Of a stretch of 40,908 nucleotides of DNA, positions 1 through 8,200 are shown one piece after another (position 1 is the stretch's first letter; every line of letters starts with the position of its first letter). Source of the stretch: an uncultured Ruminococcus sp. Lineage in GTDB: Bacteria; Bacillota; Clostridia; Oscillospirales; Ruminococcaceae. A program made the position numbers and the translations under genes. The notes under the pieces are model-generated. The model had not been told where the DNA came from. It was given only the letters and a program-made list of their open reading frames with translations, and did no database searches. The stretch is from the NCBI GenBank assembly GCA_900539095.1, contig UQAR01000011.1:1-40908 (forward strand), in the 5' to 3' direction.

Positions 1-33
1 TCTCGTGGGCTCGGAGATGTGTATAAGAGACAG
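1..33 (+). other. Residual Nextera sequencing adapter
   Basis: The first 33 bases equal the Illumina Nextera read-2 transposase adapter lacking its first base, ending in the 19-nt mosaic end AGATGTGTATAAGAGACAG at 15-33. This is library sequence, not a Tn5 insertion. It marks the true end of an assembled contig, so everything left of ftsZ is missing. Confidence 0.97.
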
Positions 34-146
34 CTATTTATGTGCATATTCGGCACATAGGCTTTTTGCATTTTATTTTTGGATTATAAATTGATATGTA
101 AAAATACGGAGAAGTATGAAAATTCGCTTTTAGGAGGAGTTCTATT

Positions 147-1274
147 ATGGGTTACGAGTATGTTGAAGAACCGGTCGTAGGTGCAAAGATCAAGGTAATC
201 GGTGTCGGCGGCGGCGGCGGAAACGCACTTAACTGTATCGCACAGGCAGGCATCGAGGGAAATGTTGAATATATAGCTGTTAATACTGATATTCAGGCAC
301 TGCATAAGTCAGCTGCACACACACAGATCCAGATAGGTGAAAAGCTTACTCACGGTCTTGGTGCCGGTGCTAAGCCTGAGATCGGTGAGGCGTCTGCTCA
401 GGAGAGCAAGGACGAGATCGAGAACGCTATCAAGGACGCTGACATGGTATTCATCACAGCAGGTATGGGCGGCGGAACCGGTACCGGTGCAGCACCTGTA
501 GTCGCTGAGATCGCTCAGTCACTTGACAAGCTCACTATCGCAGTTGTTACAAAGCCTTTCAAATTTGAAGGTGCAAAGAAGATGGAGAGAGCAGAGAAGG
601 GTATCGAGGCTCTTATCAAGCACGTTGACGCTCTTATCGTTATCCCTAACCAGAACCTTATCACAAACGAGATGAGACTTACTATGAAACAGTCTTACGC
701 TATCGCTGATGAAGTTCTCAAGACTGACGTTATCGCTATCGCTGAGATCATCACAAGACATGATGAGATCAACGTTGACTTCGCTGACGTTACTACTATC
801 CTCAAGGGTGCAGGAAGAGCACACATCGCTATCGGTCACGGCGAGGGCAAGGACAAGGTACAGGATATCATCAATCAGGTAATTTCTTCTGACCTGCTTG
901 AAACTTCTATAAAGGGTGCAAGAAGACTTATCGTAAATGTTACAATGAGCGAGGATCTTCTTATCAGCGATATGGACGAGCTTACAGCTGCTATTGCTGA
1001 CGCTGCTGATGATAACGTTGAGATCATCTTCGGTAACGGCACAAATCCTGATACTAAGGACGCTATGGACGTTACTGTTATCGCTGCTGACTTTGTTGAC
1101 AGAGACGATGTTCCTGAGGCTGCTCCTAAGGCTGCAACAACTTATACAGCAAATTTTACTCAGAATGCTGACGACGCAAAGGCTGACGCAGAGGCAATGC
1201 ACAAGGCTGGCGTTAAGGCTGCTGATAATCCGAATTATTACGACGATATCTTCAATATCTTCAAGAATAAGTAA
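147..1274 (+). CDS. ftsZ: Cell division GTPase FtsZ
   Basis: FtsZ is the tubulin-like GTPase that polymerises into the Z ring at midcell and recruits the divisome. The 375-residue protein has the glycine-rich start GGGGGN (residues 21-26), the tubulin signature GMGGGTGTGAA (106-116) and an NxDxxD T7 loop (NVDFAD) that completes the GTPase site of the next subunit. AGGAGG at 132-137 fixes the ATG start. The usual C-terminal DIPxFLRR-type tail is replaced by YDDIFNIFKNK, which may be the equivalent peptide for FtsA/SepF or may indicate a second FtsZ paralogue. It stands alone, followed by a weak hairpin. The family call is secure; whether it is the only FtsZ of the cell is unknown. Confidence 0.96.
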   Translation: MGYEYVEEPVVGAKIKVIGVGGGGGNALNCIAQAGIEGNVEYIAVNTDIQALHKSAAHTQIQIGEKLTHGLGAGAKPEIGEASAQESKDEIENAIKDADMVFITAGMGGGTGTGAAPVVAEIAQSLDKLTIAVVTKPFKFEGAKKMERAEKGIEALIKHVDALIVIPNQNLITNEMRLTMKQSYAIADEVLKTDVIAIAEIITRHDEINVDFADVTTILKGAGRAHIAIGHGEGKDKVQDIINQVISSDLLETSIKGARRLIVNVTMSEDLLISDMDELTAAIADAADDNVEIIFGNGTNPDTKDAMDVTVIAADFVDRDDVPEAAPKAATTYTANFTQNADDAKADAEAMHKAGVKAADNPNYYDDIFNIFKNK

Positions 1275-1287
1275 TATTGATCTCAAA

Positions 1288-1315
1288 GGCGGGTCGGAAT
1301 CAAGTACGATCCGCC
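1288..1315 (+). terminator. Weak terminator hairpin after ftsZ
   Basis: GGCGGGTCG (1288-1296) pairs with CGATCCGCC (1307-1315) with one G.T pair. It is followed by TTGATTAAT rather than a clean U-tract, so termination may be partial. Confidence 0.45.
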
Positions 1316-1526
1316 TTGATTAATCAAAAGCTAGAAAACGTTTACACTGTTTTCGTGATTTCAGAAAATTATCAAAATAATGAAAATTTTTCGCAAAACC
1401 ACTTGAAATTATACGGAAAATTTGATATAATTAATCTGTGATGAACGTGAATTTAAGACATTTTGTATAAAATTCAGGTGCTATTTTGTATGGAATAATG
1501 AAATTTATGAAAAGGTCTTAAATCTG

Positions 1527-1555
1527 TTGAAAAATTGATTGATTTATTGTATAAT
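1527..1555 (+). promoter_or_regulatory. Sigma-A promoter of the DivIVA-like gene
   Basis: TTGAAA (1527-1532), a 17-nt spacer and TATAAT (1550-1555) lie 30 nt upstream of the ATG. The preceding 1320-1526 stretch is AT-rich and holds nothing else recognisable. Confidence 0.8.
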
Positions 1556-1585
1556 AAAGATAATCACTAATGTGGAGGGATCGAA

Positions 1586-2572
1586 ATGGCTAGTAATGGT
1601 TATTTAAGAACAGTAAGAGTCGGCGGATTCGATAAGCAGGACGTTCTTGCTTATGTAGACGACCTTACTTCTAAAATTTATACTCTTGAGGCTCAGGTCA
1701 ATGACCAGAATGAAACTATCGAACGTCTTGAAAAGCAGGGCGGTGCTCAGAAACAGGACTTCGAGGGCAAGAAAGAGCTTGAGAAAAAGGTAGAAGAGGC
1801 AAAGAACAAGATAGCCGAGCTTATGGCTAATACTGATACAATGAAAGTTCGTATTGCTGATTTTGAGCAGCAGGTAACTGATAAGGACGCTGAGATCGAA
1901 AAGCAGAAACAGGAGATCGATGAGCTTAAAGACAAGCTGGAAACTGCTGAGGCTAATGCCGGCACAGCTACTCCAAGCTTTGACCTTGGAAGTGTGTTCA
2001 TCGAGGCTCAGAATACTGCCAATAAGGTAGTTCAGGAGGCTAAGAAGGCCGCTAAGCAGATGGAGGACGAGGCTAAGCAGCTGCAGGATCAGGTTCTTGC
2101 TGACGCTAACGCACAGGCTCAGAAACTCGTTACAAATGCTCAGACAGAGGCTGATACTACACTTCAGACTGCTAAGTCAAGTGCTGCTGCAATGACAGCT
2201 GCCGCTAAGCAGGAGGCTGAGGCTGTTACAAGTGCTGCAAACAAGCAGGCTGCCGAGGTAACTTCTAAGGCTAATGCAGAGGCAGAGGCTGTTACATCAA
2301 AGGCTAATGCTGAGGCTGCTGAGGTAACAACTAAGGCAAACGCTGAGGCTGCAAAGGTAGTAAGCGACGCTAAGGCTGAGGCTAAGAACATCAGAGCACA
2401 GTCTGCTGACCTGAGAGAGTCTGTTAAGACACAGTTCACAAGCCTGAGCGAAACTGTTCAGCAGCTCGTTACATCACTTAACGATCTGTATGGCAACAGC
2501 ATCGGTGCTGTAAATACTGCAAGAGATCTTATTGACGATGGTCTTTCTCTTGTAAGCGACGAAGAGGAATAA
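1586..2572 (+). CDS. DivIVA-like coiled-coil protein
   Basis: This 328-residue protein is probably a cytoplasmic polar or septal scaffold. The N-terminus VGGFDKQDVLAYVDDL (about residues 11-27) matches the DivIVA/GpsB membrane-binding start in pattern, and coiled coil follows to about residue 125. After a short break at TPSF, a long Ala/Glu/Lys helix runs to residue 290. Residues about 222-275 contain an 11-residue repeat (AAEVTSKANAE, AEAVTSKANAE, AAEVTTKANAE, AAKVVSDAKAE), a hendecad coiled coil. No membrane segment or signal is seen. GGAGG sits before the ATG. It shares a transcript with the fumarase subunit that starts 9 nt later. Long Ala-rich repeats also occur in unrelated structural proteins, so the exact role is inferred. 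Confidence 0.75.
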   Translation: MASNGYLRTVRVGGFDKQDVLAYVDDLTSKIYTLEAQVNDQNETIERLEKQGGAQKQDFEGKKELEKKVEEAKNKIAELMANTDTMKVRIADFEQQVTDKDAEIEKQKQEIDELKDKLETAEANAGTATPSFDLGSVFIEAQNTANKVVQEAKKAAKQMEDEAKQLQDQVLADANAQAQKLVTNAQTEADTTLQTAKSSAAAMTAAAKQEAEAVTSAANKQAAEVTSKANAEAEAVTSKANAEAAEVTTKANAEAAKVVSDAKAEAKNIRAQSADLRESVKTQFTSLSETVQQLVTSLNDLYGNSIGAVNTARDLIDDGLSLVSDEEE

Positions 2573-2581
2573 TATCCTGTC

Positions 2582-3139
2582 ATGTCGGAAATAAGAAAGG
2601 TGCGTTCTGAGGAGCTTAAAGCGGTGAGCGGAGAGCTGAAATGCGGTGACAAGATACTTCTTTCGGGAGTTGTGTACACTGCCAGGGACGCTGCACATAA
2701 AAGATTCAATGCTTTGCTTGACGAGGGAAAGGAACTTCCTATCCCTTTGAAAGACGCTGTTATCTACTATGCCGGACCTACTCCTGCACCTGAGGGGAAG
2801 CCTATCGGTTCATGCGGACCGACCACTTCGGGAAGAATGGACAGGTTTGCTCCGAGGCTGCTTGACCTTGGACTTGGCGGAATGATCGGCAAGGGCGAAA
2901 GATCGCAGGAAGTAAGGGACGCCGTGGTAAGAAACGGTGCAGTATATCTGTGTGCTATCGGCGGTGCCGGTGCACTTGCCTGCAACTGTATAAAGTCCTG
3001 CGAGGTAGTTGCTTTTGAGGAGCTTGGCTGTGAATCGGTAAAAAGGCTTTACGTTGAGGATTTTCCGCTGGTGGTAGCTGATGACTGTCACGGTGGGGAT
3101 ATTTTCAGCAGCGGCAGGGCAGAATACTGTCGTGTATAA
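2582..3139 (+). CDS. Fumarate hydratase class I, beta subunit (TtdB/FumA C-terminal type)
   Basis: The 185-residue protein is the C-terminal (beta) half of the oxygen-sensitive Fe-S fumarase/tartrate dehydratase, which interconverts fumarate and malate with the alpha subunit that holds the 4Fe-4S cluster. Visible hallmarks are the opening GDKILLSGVVYTARDAAHKR, the YYAGPTPA segment, GPTTSGRMD (about residues 79-87) and the GKG turn. Length suits the stand-alone subunit. The alpha subunit, normally adjacent, is absent, and the gene instead follows the DivIVA-like gene by 9 nt and ends in a strong terminator. It could equally serve L-tartrate dehydratase; sequence alone does not separate the two. 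Confidence 0.87.
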   Translation: MSEIRKVRSEELKAVSGELKCGDKILLSGVVYTARDAAHKRFNALLDEGKELPIPLKDAVIYYAGPTPAPEGKPIGSCGPTTSGRMDRFAPRLLDLGLGGMIGKGERSQEVRDAVVRNGAVYLCAIGGAGALACNCIKSCEVVAFEELGCESVKRLYVEDFPLVVADDCHGGDIFSSGRAEYCRV

Positions 3140-3161
3140 CATCAATTTTGCGTAAATTGCG

Positions 3162-3196
3162 GTCAGCCGTGTATTTCGACACGGCTGACTTTTTTG
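3162..3196 (+). terminator. Rho-independent terminator
   Basis: GTCAGCCGTGT (3162-3172) and ACACGGCTGAC (3179-3189) form a perfect 11-bp stem with a 6-nt loop, followed by TTTTTTG. It closes the DivIVA-fumarase operon. Confidence 0.93.
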
Positions 3197-3281
3197 TTTG
3201 TTGAAAGTCACAAGAATACTTTCTGAAAACTGTGGTATGTTACAAATATTTTGAAAGGGACGGCGGATTTCGTCAATTCTC

Positions 3282-3310
3282 TTGACTTTTATGGGCTAAA
3301 ATGGTATCAT
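3282..3310 (+). promoter_or_regulatory. Sigma-A promoter of the SigH-like gene
   Basis: TTGACT (3282-3287), a 17-nt spacer and TATCAT (3305-3310) lie about 66 nt upstream of the TTG start. Confidence 0.65.
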
Positions 3311-3376
3311 AACATTACGCAGTGGCGTCAAAATGGGGCTTTGCGGTAATTTCTACGATTAGGTGGGCGGTATTTT

Positions 3377-3937
3377 TTGAGAGTCGATCGGCAGGATCAG
3401 CAGGACGAGTTTTCAGATGAGCAGCTTGTGTTCAGTGCACAGAATGACAAGGCTGCGATCGGTGAGCTTATTGCGAGATATATCTGTACGGTGGAGTTTC
3501 TGGCGAAAAAGTACGGCTCGGAGGTCCGTGAGGATCTTGTGCAGGAGGGGCTTATGGGGCTGCTCAGTGCGGTGAGGACTTATCGCGGAGATAAAAACGT
3601 GAAGTTTTCAACTTACGCTACAAAATGTATAAAAAACAAGATCATTTCATCTGTTCACAAAAATGCACTTATCTCAAGGGTCGATGAGGCTGACCTAGAG
3701 GAGATACTTGGCGGCGGCGGTGACGTGCCCGAGGAGATAGTGGTGGAGCGTGAGGAGCTGAATGAGCTTTATGATAAGATCACTTCGGCACTTTCGGAGC
3801 AGGAGTGGCAGGTATTTCAATCGTTTTTGAGAGGAATGTCATACAATCAGATAGCATTAAGCGTGGGCACGTCGGAAAAGGCGGTAGACAATGCGATGCA
3901 GAGAGTCAGACGGAAATTGAGATCACTGTTGAGATAG
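3377..3937 (+). CDS. Sigma-70 family factor, SigH-like
   Basis: This 186-residue RNA polymerase sigma subunit carries region 2 with DLVQEGLMGLLSAVRTY and FSTYATKCIKNKI (about residues 55-90) and a region 4 helix-turn-helix, LSEQEWQVFQSFLRGMSYNQIA to RRKLRSLL (about 140-186). Region 3 is absent. The size and the QEG/GLL pattern best match SigH, the stationary-phase and sporulation-onset sigma of Firmicutes, although SigH is usually 210-220 residues. The start is TTG, chosen because AGGTGGG at 3361-3367 is well spaced and no in-frame ATG precedes conserved sequence. The usual SigH neighbours (rpmG, secE, nusG) are absent. A distinct class of short sigma factor remains possible. Confidence 0.82.
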   Translation: MRVDRQDQQDEFSDEQLVFSAQNDKAAIGELIARYICTVEFLAKKYGSEVREDLVQEGLMGLLSAVRTYRGDKNVKFSTYATKCIKNKIISSVHKNALISRVDEADLEEILGGGGDVPEEIVVEREELNELYDKITSALSEQEWQVFQSFLRGMSYNQIALSVGTSEKAVDNAMQRVRRKLRSLLR

Positions 3938-3943
3938 GAATAT

Positions 3944-4008
3944 GGCCGTATAGCTTAATAGCAGAGCGTTGTTTATTCAAAGGTGTCGGTGCAAATCCGA
4001 CTAGGCAC
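3944..4008 (+). tRNA. tRNA-like sequence, probably degenerate
   Basis: A D arm is clear: TA, stem GCTT/GAGC, loop AATAGCA. So is a T arm: stem GTCGG/CCGAC with loop TGCAAAT at 3985-4001. Only 16 nt lie between the two arms where a normal tRNA has 21-22, leaving a 3-bp TTG/CAA anticodon stem. The acceptor halves (GGCCGTA and TAGGCAC) pair only in part. No CCA is encoded. It may be a tRNA relic, a tRNA mimic in the leader of the zinc-ribbon gene, or chance. Confidence 0.35.
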
Positions 4009-4033
4009 AATTTTATGTAATGAGGTAAGAACC

Positions 4034-4312
4034 ATGTACGAAGACAAGACATTAGTATGTAAGGAGTGCGGAAAAGAGTTCGTTTTCACAGCAGGCGAGC
4101 AGGAGTTCTATGCTGAGAAAGGTTTTGTAAACGAGCCACAGAGATGCAAGGCTTGCAGAGATGCAAGAAAGGCTGCTACAAAGTCTGAAAGACAGACATA
4201 CAAAGCAACTTGTGCTGCTTGCGGCGGCGAGGCTGTTATTCCTTTCAAACCAAGAGAGGACAGACCTGTTTATTGCAGCGAGTGTTTCGCTAAGATGAAG
4301 GAGCAGGGCTAA
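4034..4312 (+). CDS. Zinc-ribbon domain protein
   Basis: This 92-residue protein has two treble-clef or ribbon-type metal sites. The first is CKEC (residues 9-12) with CKAC (about 38-41). The second is CAAC (about 58-61) followed by the conserved run PFKPREDRPVYCSECF. This arrangement is common in small Firmicutes proteins of unknown role annotated as probable zinc-ribbon or CxxC-x17-CxxC proteins. The ATG at 4034 is chosen because it opens directly on the conserved MYEDKTLVCKECG start; a longer frame from 3983 would overlap the tRNA-like sequence. A strong terminator follows. Nucleic-acid or ribosome binding is plausible but not shown. Confidence 0.85.
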   Translation: MYEDKTLVCKECGKEFVFTAGEQEFYAEKGFVNEPQRCKACRDARKAATKSERQTYKATCAACGGEAVIPFKPREDRPVYCSECFAKMKEQG

Positions 4313-4326
4313 TTTTCTGCATAATT

Positions 4327-4353
4327 GAGCTGCCTTTGGGCGGCTCTTTTTTT
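4327..4353 (+). terminator. Rho-independent terminator
   Basis: GAGCTGCC (4327-4334) pairs with GGCGGCTC (4339-4346) around TTTG with one G.T pair. It is followed by TTTTTTTG. It ends the zinc-ribbon transcript and faces the 3' end of the araC-type gene. Confidence 0.88.
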
Positions 4354-4355
4354 GT

Positions 4356-5210
4356 TTATTTTATGTGGCGGAATGTGGAAGGGGTCATGCCCTCGTATCT
4401 TTTGAAAAGCTTGCAGAAATAGCTTTCGGAACAAAAGCCTGTTTCCTCTGCGACCTGCTCGATGCTTTTGTCTGTACCGGTCAGCAGGGCTTTAGCCTCT
4501 TGAATACGGCGTTTTGCGATGTATTCCATTGGACGCATACTGAGCTTTTTGCGAAAAAGCAGGCAAAGATGCTGCTTTGTAACGCCTGAAACACTGCAAA
4601 GCTCGTCCATTGTGATAGGGGCGGAATAGTTGTAGTTTATGTAGTCGAGAGCTTTCATAAGTGCGGAGGACACTGCCGTGGCAGGGTCTTTGGAGGCGAT
4701 AAGGCGGTAAAACTCCATAAGAAAATCATACAAATAGCCTGAGGCTTTGTAATTGCCGAAAATGCTGTCGGTACGCAGGGCGTTGTGCATTTTTCGGAAA
4801 ATGTGTTCAAGTATCTTAGTGTCGCTCAATGGATAGGTTTTAAGCTCGGTCAGACCGAACTGGGAAAGGATATCTTTAGCGGCATATCCGCATGGTACTA
4901 ACCAGTGAATATCCCATATTTCCTCTTCGGGATAGTATTCGTGGGGCACTCCTGCGGGTATGAATATGGCGGTATCAGGTGGTATGGGCGTAGTTTTGCC
5001 GTTAAAGACGAGCGTGCCGCTGCCTTTTGTGCAGTACAAGATCTGGTCATAGTGATAGCCCTCAGGTCTGATGAGGTGATCCTGACAGTGCTGCTGACCC
5101 ATATTTTGCAGATAGAGGGGCAGGAACTTTTCGTTTCCTATGATAGGATAATCGGCAAAGAACAAAAATATCATCTCCATATTCATATTGTTATAAATTA
5201 ATAATATCAT
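4356..5210 (-). CDS. AraC-family transcriptional regulator
   Basis: This is a 284-residue two-domain regulator. A cupin-like sensor occupies about residues 45-110 (QILYCTKGSGTLVFNGK and FIPAGVPHEYYP are typical). The double helix-turn-helix occupies about 180-284, with ITMDELCSVSGVTKQHLCLL and the signature IEQVAEETGFCSESYFCKLF followed by PSTFR. It is transcribed away from lacZ, sharing a 68-bp intergenic region, so it most likely controls the two GH2 genes in response to a galactoside or its product. The start is uncertain: AGGCAAG precedes the first ATG, while Met9, Met11 and Met13 are alternatives with weak ribosome sites. Confidence 0.93.
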   Translation of the reverse strand: MILLIYNNMNMEMIFLFFADYPIIGNEKFLPLYLQNMGQQHCQDHLIRPEGYHYDQILYCTKGSGTLVFNGKTTPIPPDTAIFIPAGVPHEYYPEEEIWDIHWLVPCGYAAKDILSQFGLTELKTYPLSDTKILEHIFRKMHNALRTDSIFGNYKASGYLYDFLMEFYRLIASKDPATAVSSALMKALDYINYNYSAPITMDELCSVSGVTKQHLCLLFRKKLSMRPMEYIAKRRIQEAKALLTGTDKSIEQVAEETGFCSESYFCKLFKRYEGMTPSTFRHIK

Positions 5211-5212
5211 TC

Positions 5213-5242
5213 ATTGACTTGCCTGTCAATAGCTGATAAAAT
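5213..5242 (+). promoter_or_regulatory. lacZ promoter with operator-like inverted repeat
   Basis: TTGACT (5214-5219), a 17-nt spacer and TAAAAT (5237-5242) form a sigma-A promoter. ATTGAC-N6-GTCAAT (5213-5230), a perfect 6-bp inverted repeat, overlaps the -35 box and is a candidate site for the adjacent AraC regulator or a repressor. Confidence 0.65.
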
Positions 5243-5278
5243 AATTACAGTAATTTATAAACTAAAAGGAGAACAGCT

Positions 5279-8200
5279 ATGGATATTTCAAAGCTTGCGG
5301 CGAGAAATTCGCCAAAGTCGAAAATGATAAATCATGAGGATACTCAGGCTTTGCACATTGGCACGCTTGATAAGCACTGCTATTTTGTGCCGTTTGCAAA
5401 GGGTCAAGACCCATTTCAGAGCCGTGAAAACTCCCAGAGAATGGAGCTTTTGAACGGCGACTGGGGTTTTCGCTATTATGACAGCATAATAGACCTTGAG
5501 GACGATTTCATTCATGAGAAGTTTGAAAACACTATCCCAGTGCCTTCAAACTGGCAGCTTTACGGATATGACAAGCCGCAGTATACCAACGTGTGCTATC
5601 CAATACCGTTTGACCCGCCTTTTGTGCCTGACGATATCCCTGTGGGGGTCTATCAGCGTGAGTATTGCTATTCACATGATGGTATGGACAGGGTGCTTGT
5701 GTTCGAGGGTGTTGACAGCTGCGTTTATTTGTATGTTAATGGTAGTTTTGTGGGCTATTCGCAGGTTTCTCACGCTGCGGCGGAGTTTGATATCACGCCG
5801 TTTCTTACAGAGGGCAGGAATATCATCACTGCTGCTGTGCTGAAATGGTGCGACGGAACTTATCTTGAAGATCAGGACAAGATAAGGCTTTCGGGAATTT
5901 TCAGAGATGTTTATGTGCTGTCAAGATCAAAAAGGCGGCTTGAAAATTATATCGTGAAAACAGTTCTCGGCGAGAATGGTTCGGCAGTGCTGGAGTTTAC
6001 GGCTTTCGGCTGTGATGTTTCGGCAAAGCTTTGCGATGATGACGGTGTGACCATGGCTCAGTTTTCGGCATATGACGGCGAAAAAGCTGAGGTGAAGATA
6101 GATAATGCAAGGCTGTGGAGTGCGGAAATGCCTTATCTTTACAGACTGACTATCCAAGCTGATGATGAGGTCATTGGCGAGGAGATAGGGTTCAGAGATG
6201 TTAAGGTCGAGGACGGCGTTGTGAAGATAAACGGCAGGGCGGTGAAGTTCAAGGGCGTGAACCGTCATGACAGCTACCCTGACACTGGATATTACGCATC
6301 TTATGAGCAGATGAAAGCCGACCTTGTGCTTATGAAAAAGCACAACATAAATGCGGTGAGGACGTCACATTATCCAAACTCGCCTGTGTTCTATCAGCTT
6401 TGCGACAGGCTCGGATTTTATGTTATAGATGAGGCGGACTTGGAGTCACATGGCTGTGTGGAGGTCTATTATGACTACAAGTGGGATTATTCCGACTATC
6501 GTGGTATCGCCGTGCTTGCCTCTGACGAGAGGTTCAAAGAGGCGATAAAGGATCGTGCGAAATGTCTTGTTAAACGTGACATAAACCGCCCTTGCGTGGT
6601 GTTCTGGTCGCTGGGCAACGAGAGCGGATACGGCGAAAATATGCTTGAAGAGGCAAAGGTCATAAAAGCTCTTGACGACACTAGGCTCGTGCATTATGAG
6701 AGCACACACTGCCTTGACGGAACTTCAGACAGCATACTTGACGTGGTTTCGGGTATGTATTGGGATATTGACAGCATGAAAGGATATCTTGAAAAGCCGG
6801 AAGAGAAAAGACCTTTTGTGCTGTGCGAATATTGTCACGCCATGGGAAACGGCCCTGGTGATCTGGAGGATTATCACAATGCGTTCTATTCCAACGAGCG
6901 TTTCTGCGGCGGTTTTGTGTGGGAGTGGTGCGACCATTCTGTACCGCTTGGTAAAACGGCTGAGGGTAAGATAAAATACGGCTACGGCGGTGATTTCGGA
7001 GAAAGACACAATGACGGAAATTTCTGCATGGACGGTCTTGTTTATCCTGACAGAACGCCGCACACCGGACTTTTGGAGGTAAAGCAGGTATACAGACCTG
7101 TGCGTGTCGCAAAGGGCAAAAGTGCAGACAGTTTTGTTTTTTCAAGCACTCTTGAATTTGCTAATGCAGGAGATGTTCTTGACTGCCGCTATGAGATAAC
7201 CGACAAAAACGGTATCATCGATATCGGCAGGGTGGATATTTGCATCGAGCCTATGGGCAGCACTGAGGTGAAGGTACCTCAGGCGGCTGGAGAGCATGAA
7301 GAGGAAACATTTATAAGATTTATTTTCACCGCTAAAGAGGATACCGAATACTGGGAGAAAGGCTATGAGGTATGCTTTGACCAGTTGAAAATAGCTGAGG
7401 GCAGGAAAGCGGTTGTGGAAAAGGCGAAAGCTAAGGTAAAGGCGGAGGAAACTCCACTTTGTATCACGGTGGCAGCGGGAGATATCGTATACCGTTTTGA
7501 CAAGCGGAAGTCGGCGTTCGTTTCTGTGAGAATAGGCGACAGGGAGCTGCTCGACAGACCTTTGCAGTATAATTTCTTCCGTGCACCTACAGACAATGAC
7601 GTTATGAAACACAACTGGTATAAGGTGCACCTTAATGACTTTGTGGTGAAAAGCTACGGCTGCAAGCTTGCGGTCAGGGAGGACAGTGCGGAGATAGAAG
7701 TGAGCCAGTCATTCGGCTGGTCTATCCAGCAGCCGTTTTGTAAAATGACGGCGGTGTATGTTATTGACGGCAGCGGACTTGACATAAAATGCAAGGCGGA
7801 GTTTTCAGACAAGATAGATATGCTGCCGAGATTCGGTATCAGGCTTTTCATGCCAAAGGCTTTTTCGCAGGTGGAATATTTCGGATATGGCCCGACGGAA
7901 AGCTATATCGACAAGCGTCAGGCTTGCTATGTGGGCAGATTTGCGGCTGATATCGGAGATATGCACGAGGACTATATCAGACCGCAGGAAAATTCATCAC
8001 ACTATGGCTGTCGATATCTCACTGTGAGCGGTGGGGACACTAAGGTGAAGTTTACCGCTGACAAGGATTTTTCATTCAATGCGTCGCAGTTCACGCAAGA
8101 GGAGCTTGCGGCAAAGGCTCATAACTATGAGCTTGAACGGTGCGAGAGCAATGTTATATGCGTTGACTACGCAATGGCAGGCGTTGGCTCGAACTCCTGC

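Noticed and set aside
15..33. Tn5 mosaic end as evidence of a transposon
   Set aside because: The bases before it are the Illumina Nextera tag, so it is library adapter.
519..1286. 255-residue minus-strand frame opposite ftsZ
   Set aside because: It mirrors a highly conserved gene, has Ser/Cys/Val-rich composition typical of antisense frames, and no ribosome site.
6681..7145. 154-residue minus-strand frame in lacZ
   Set aside because: Shadow of the GH2 catalytic domain; Cys/His/Arg-rich antisense composition.
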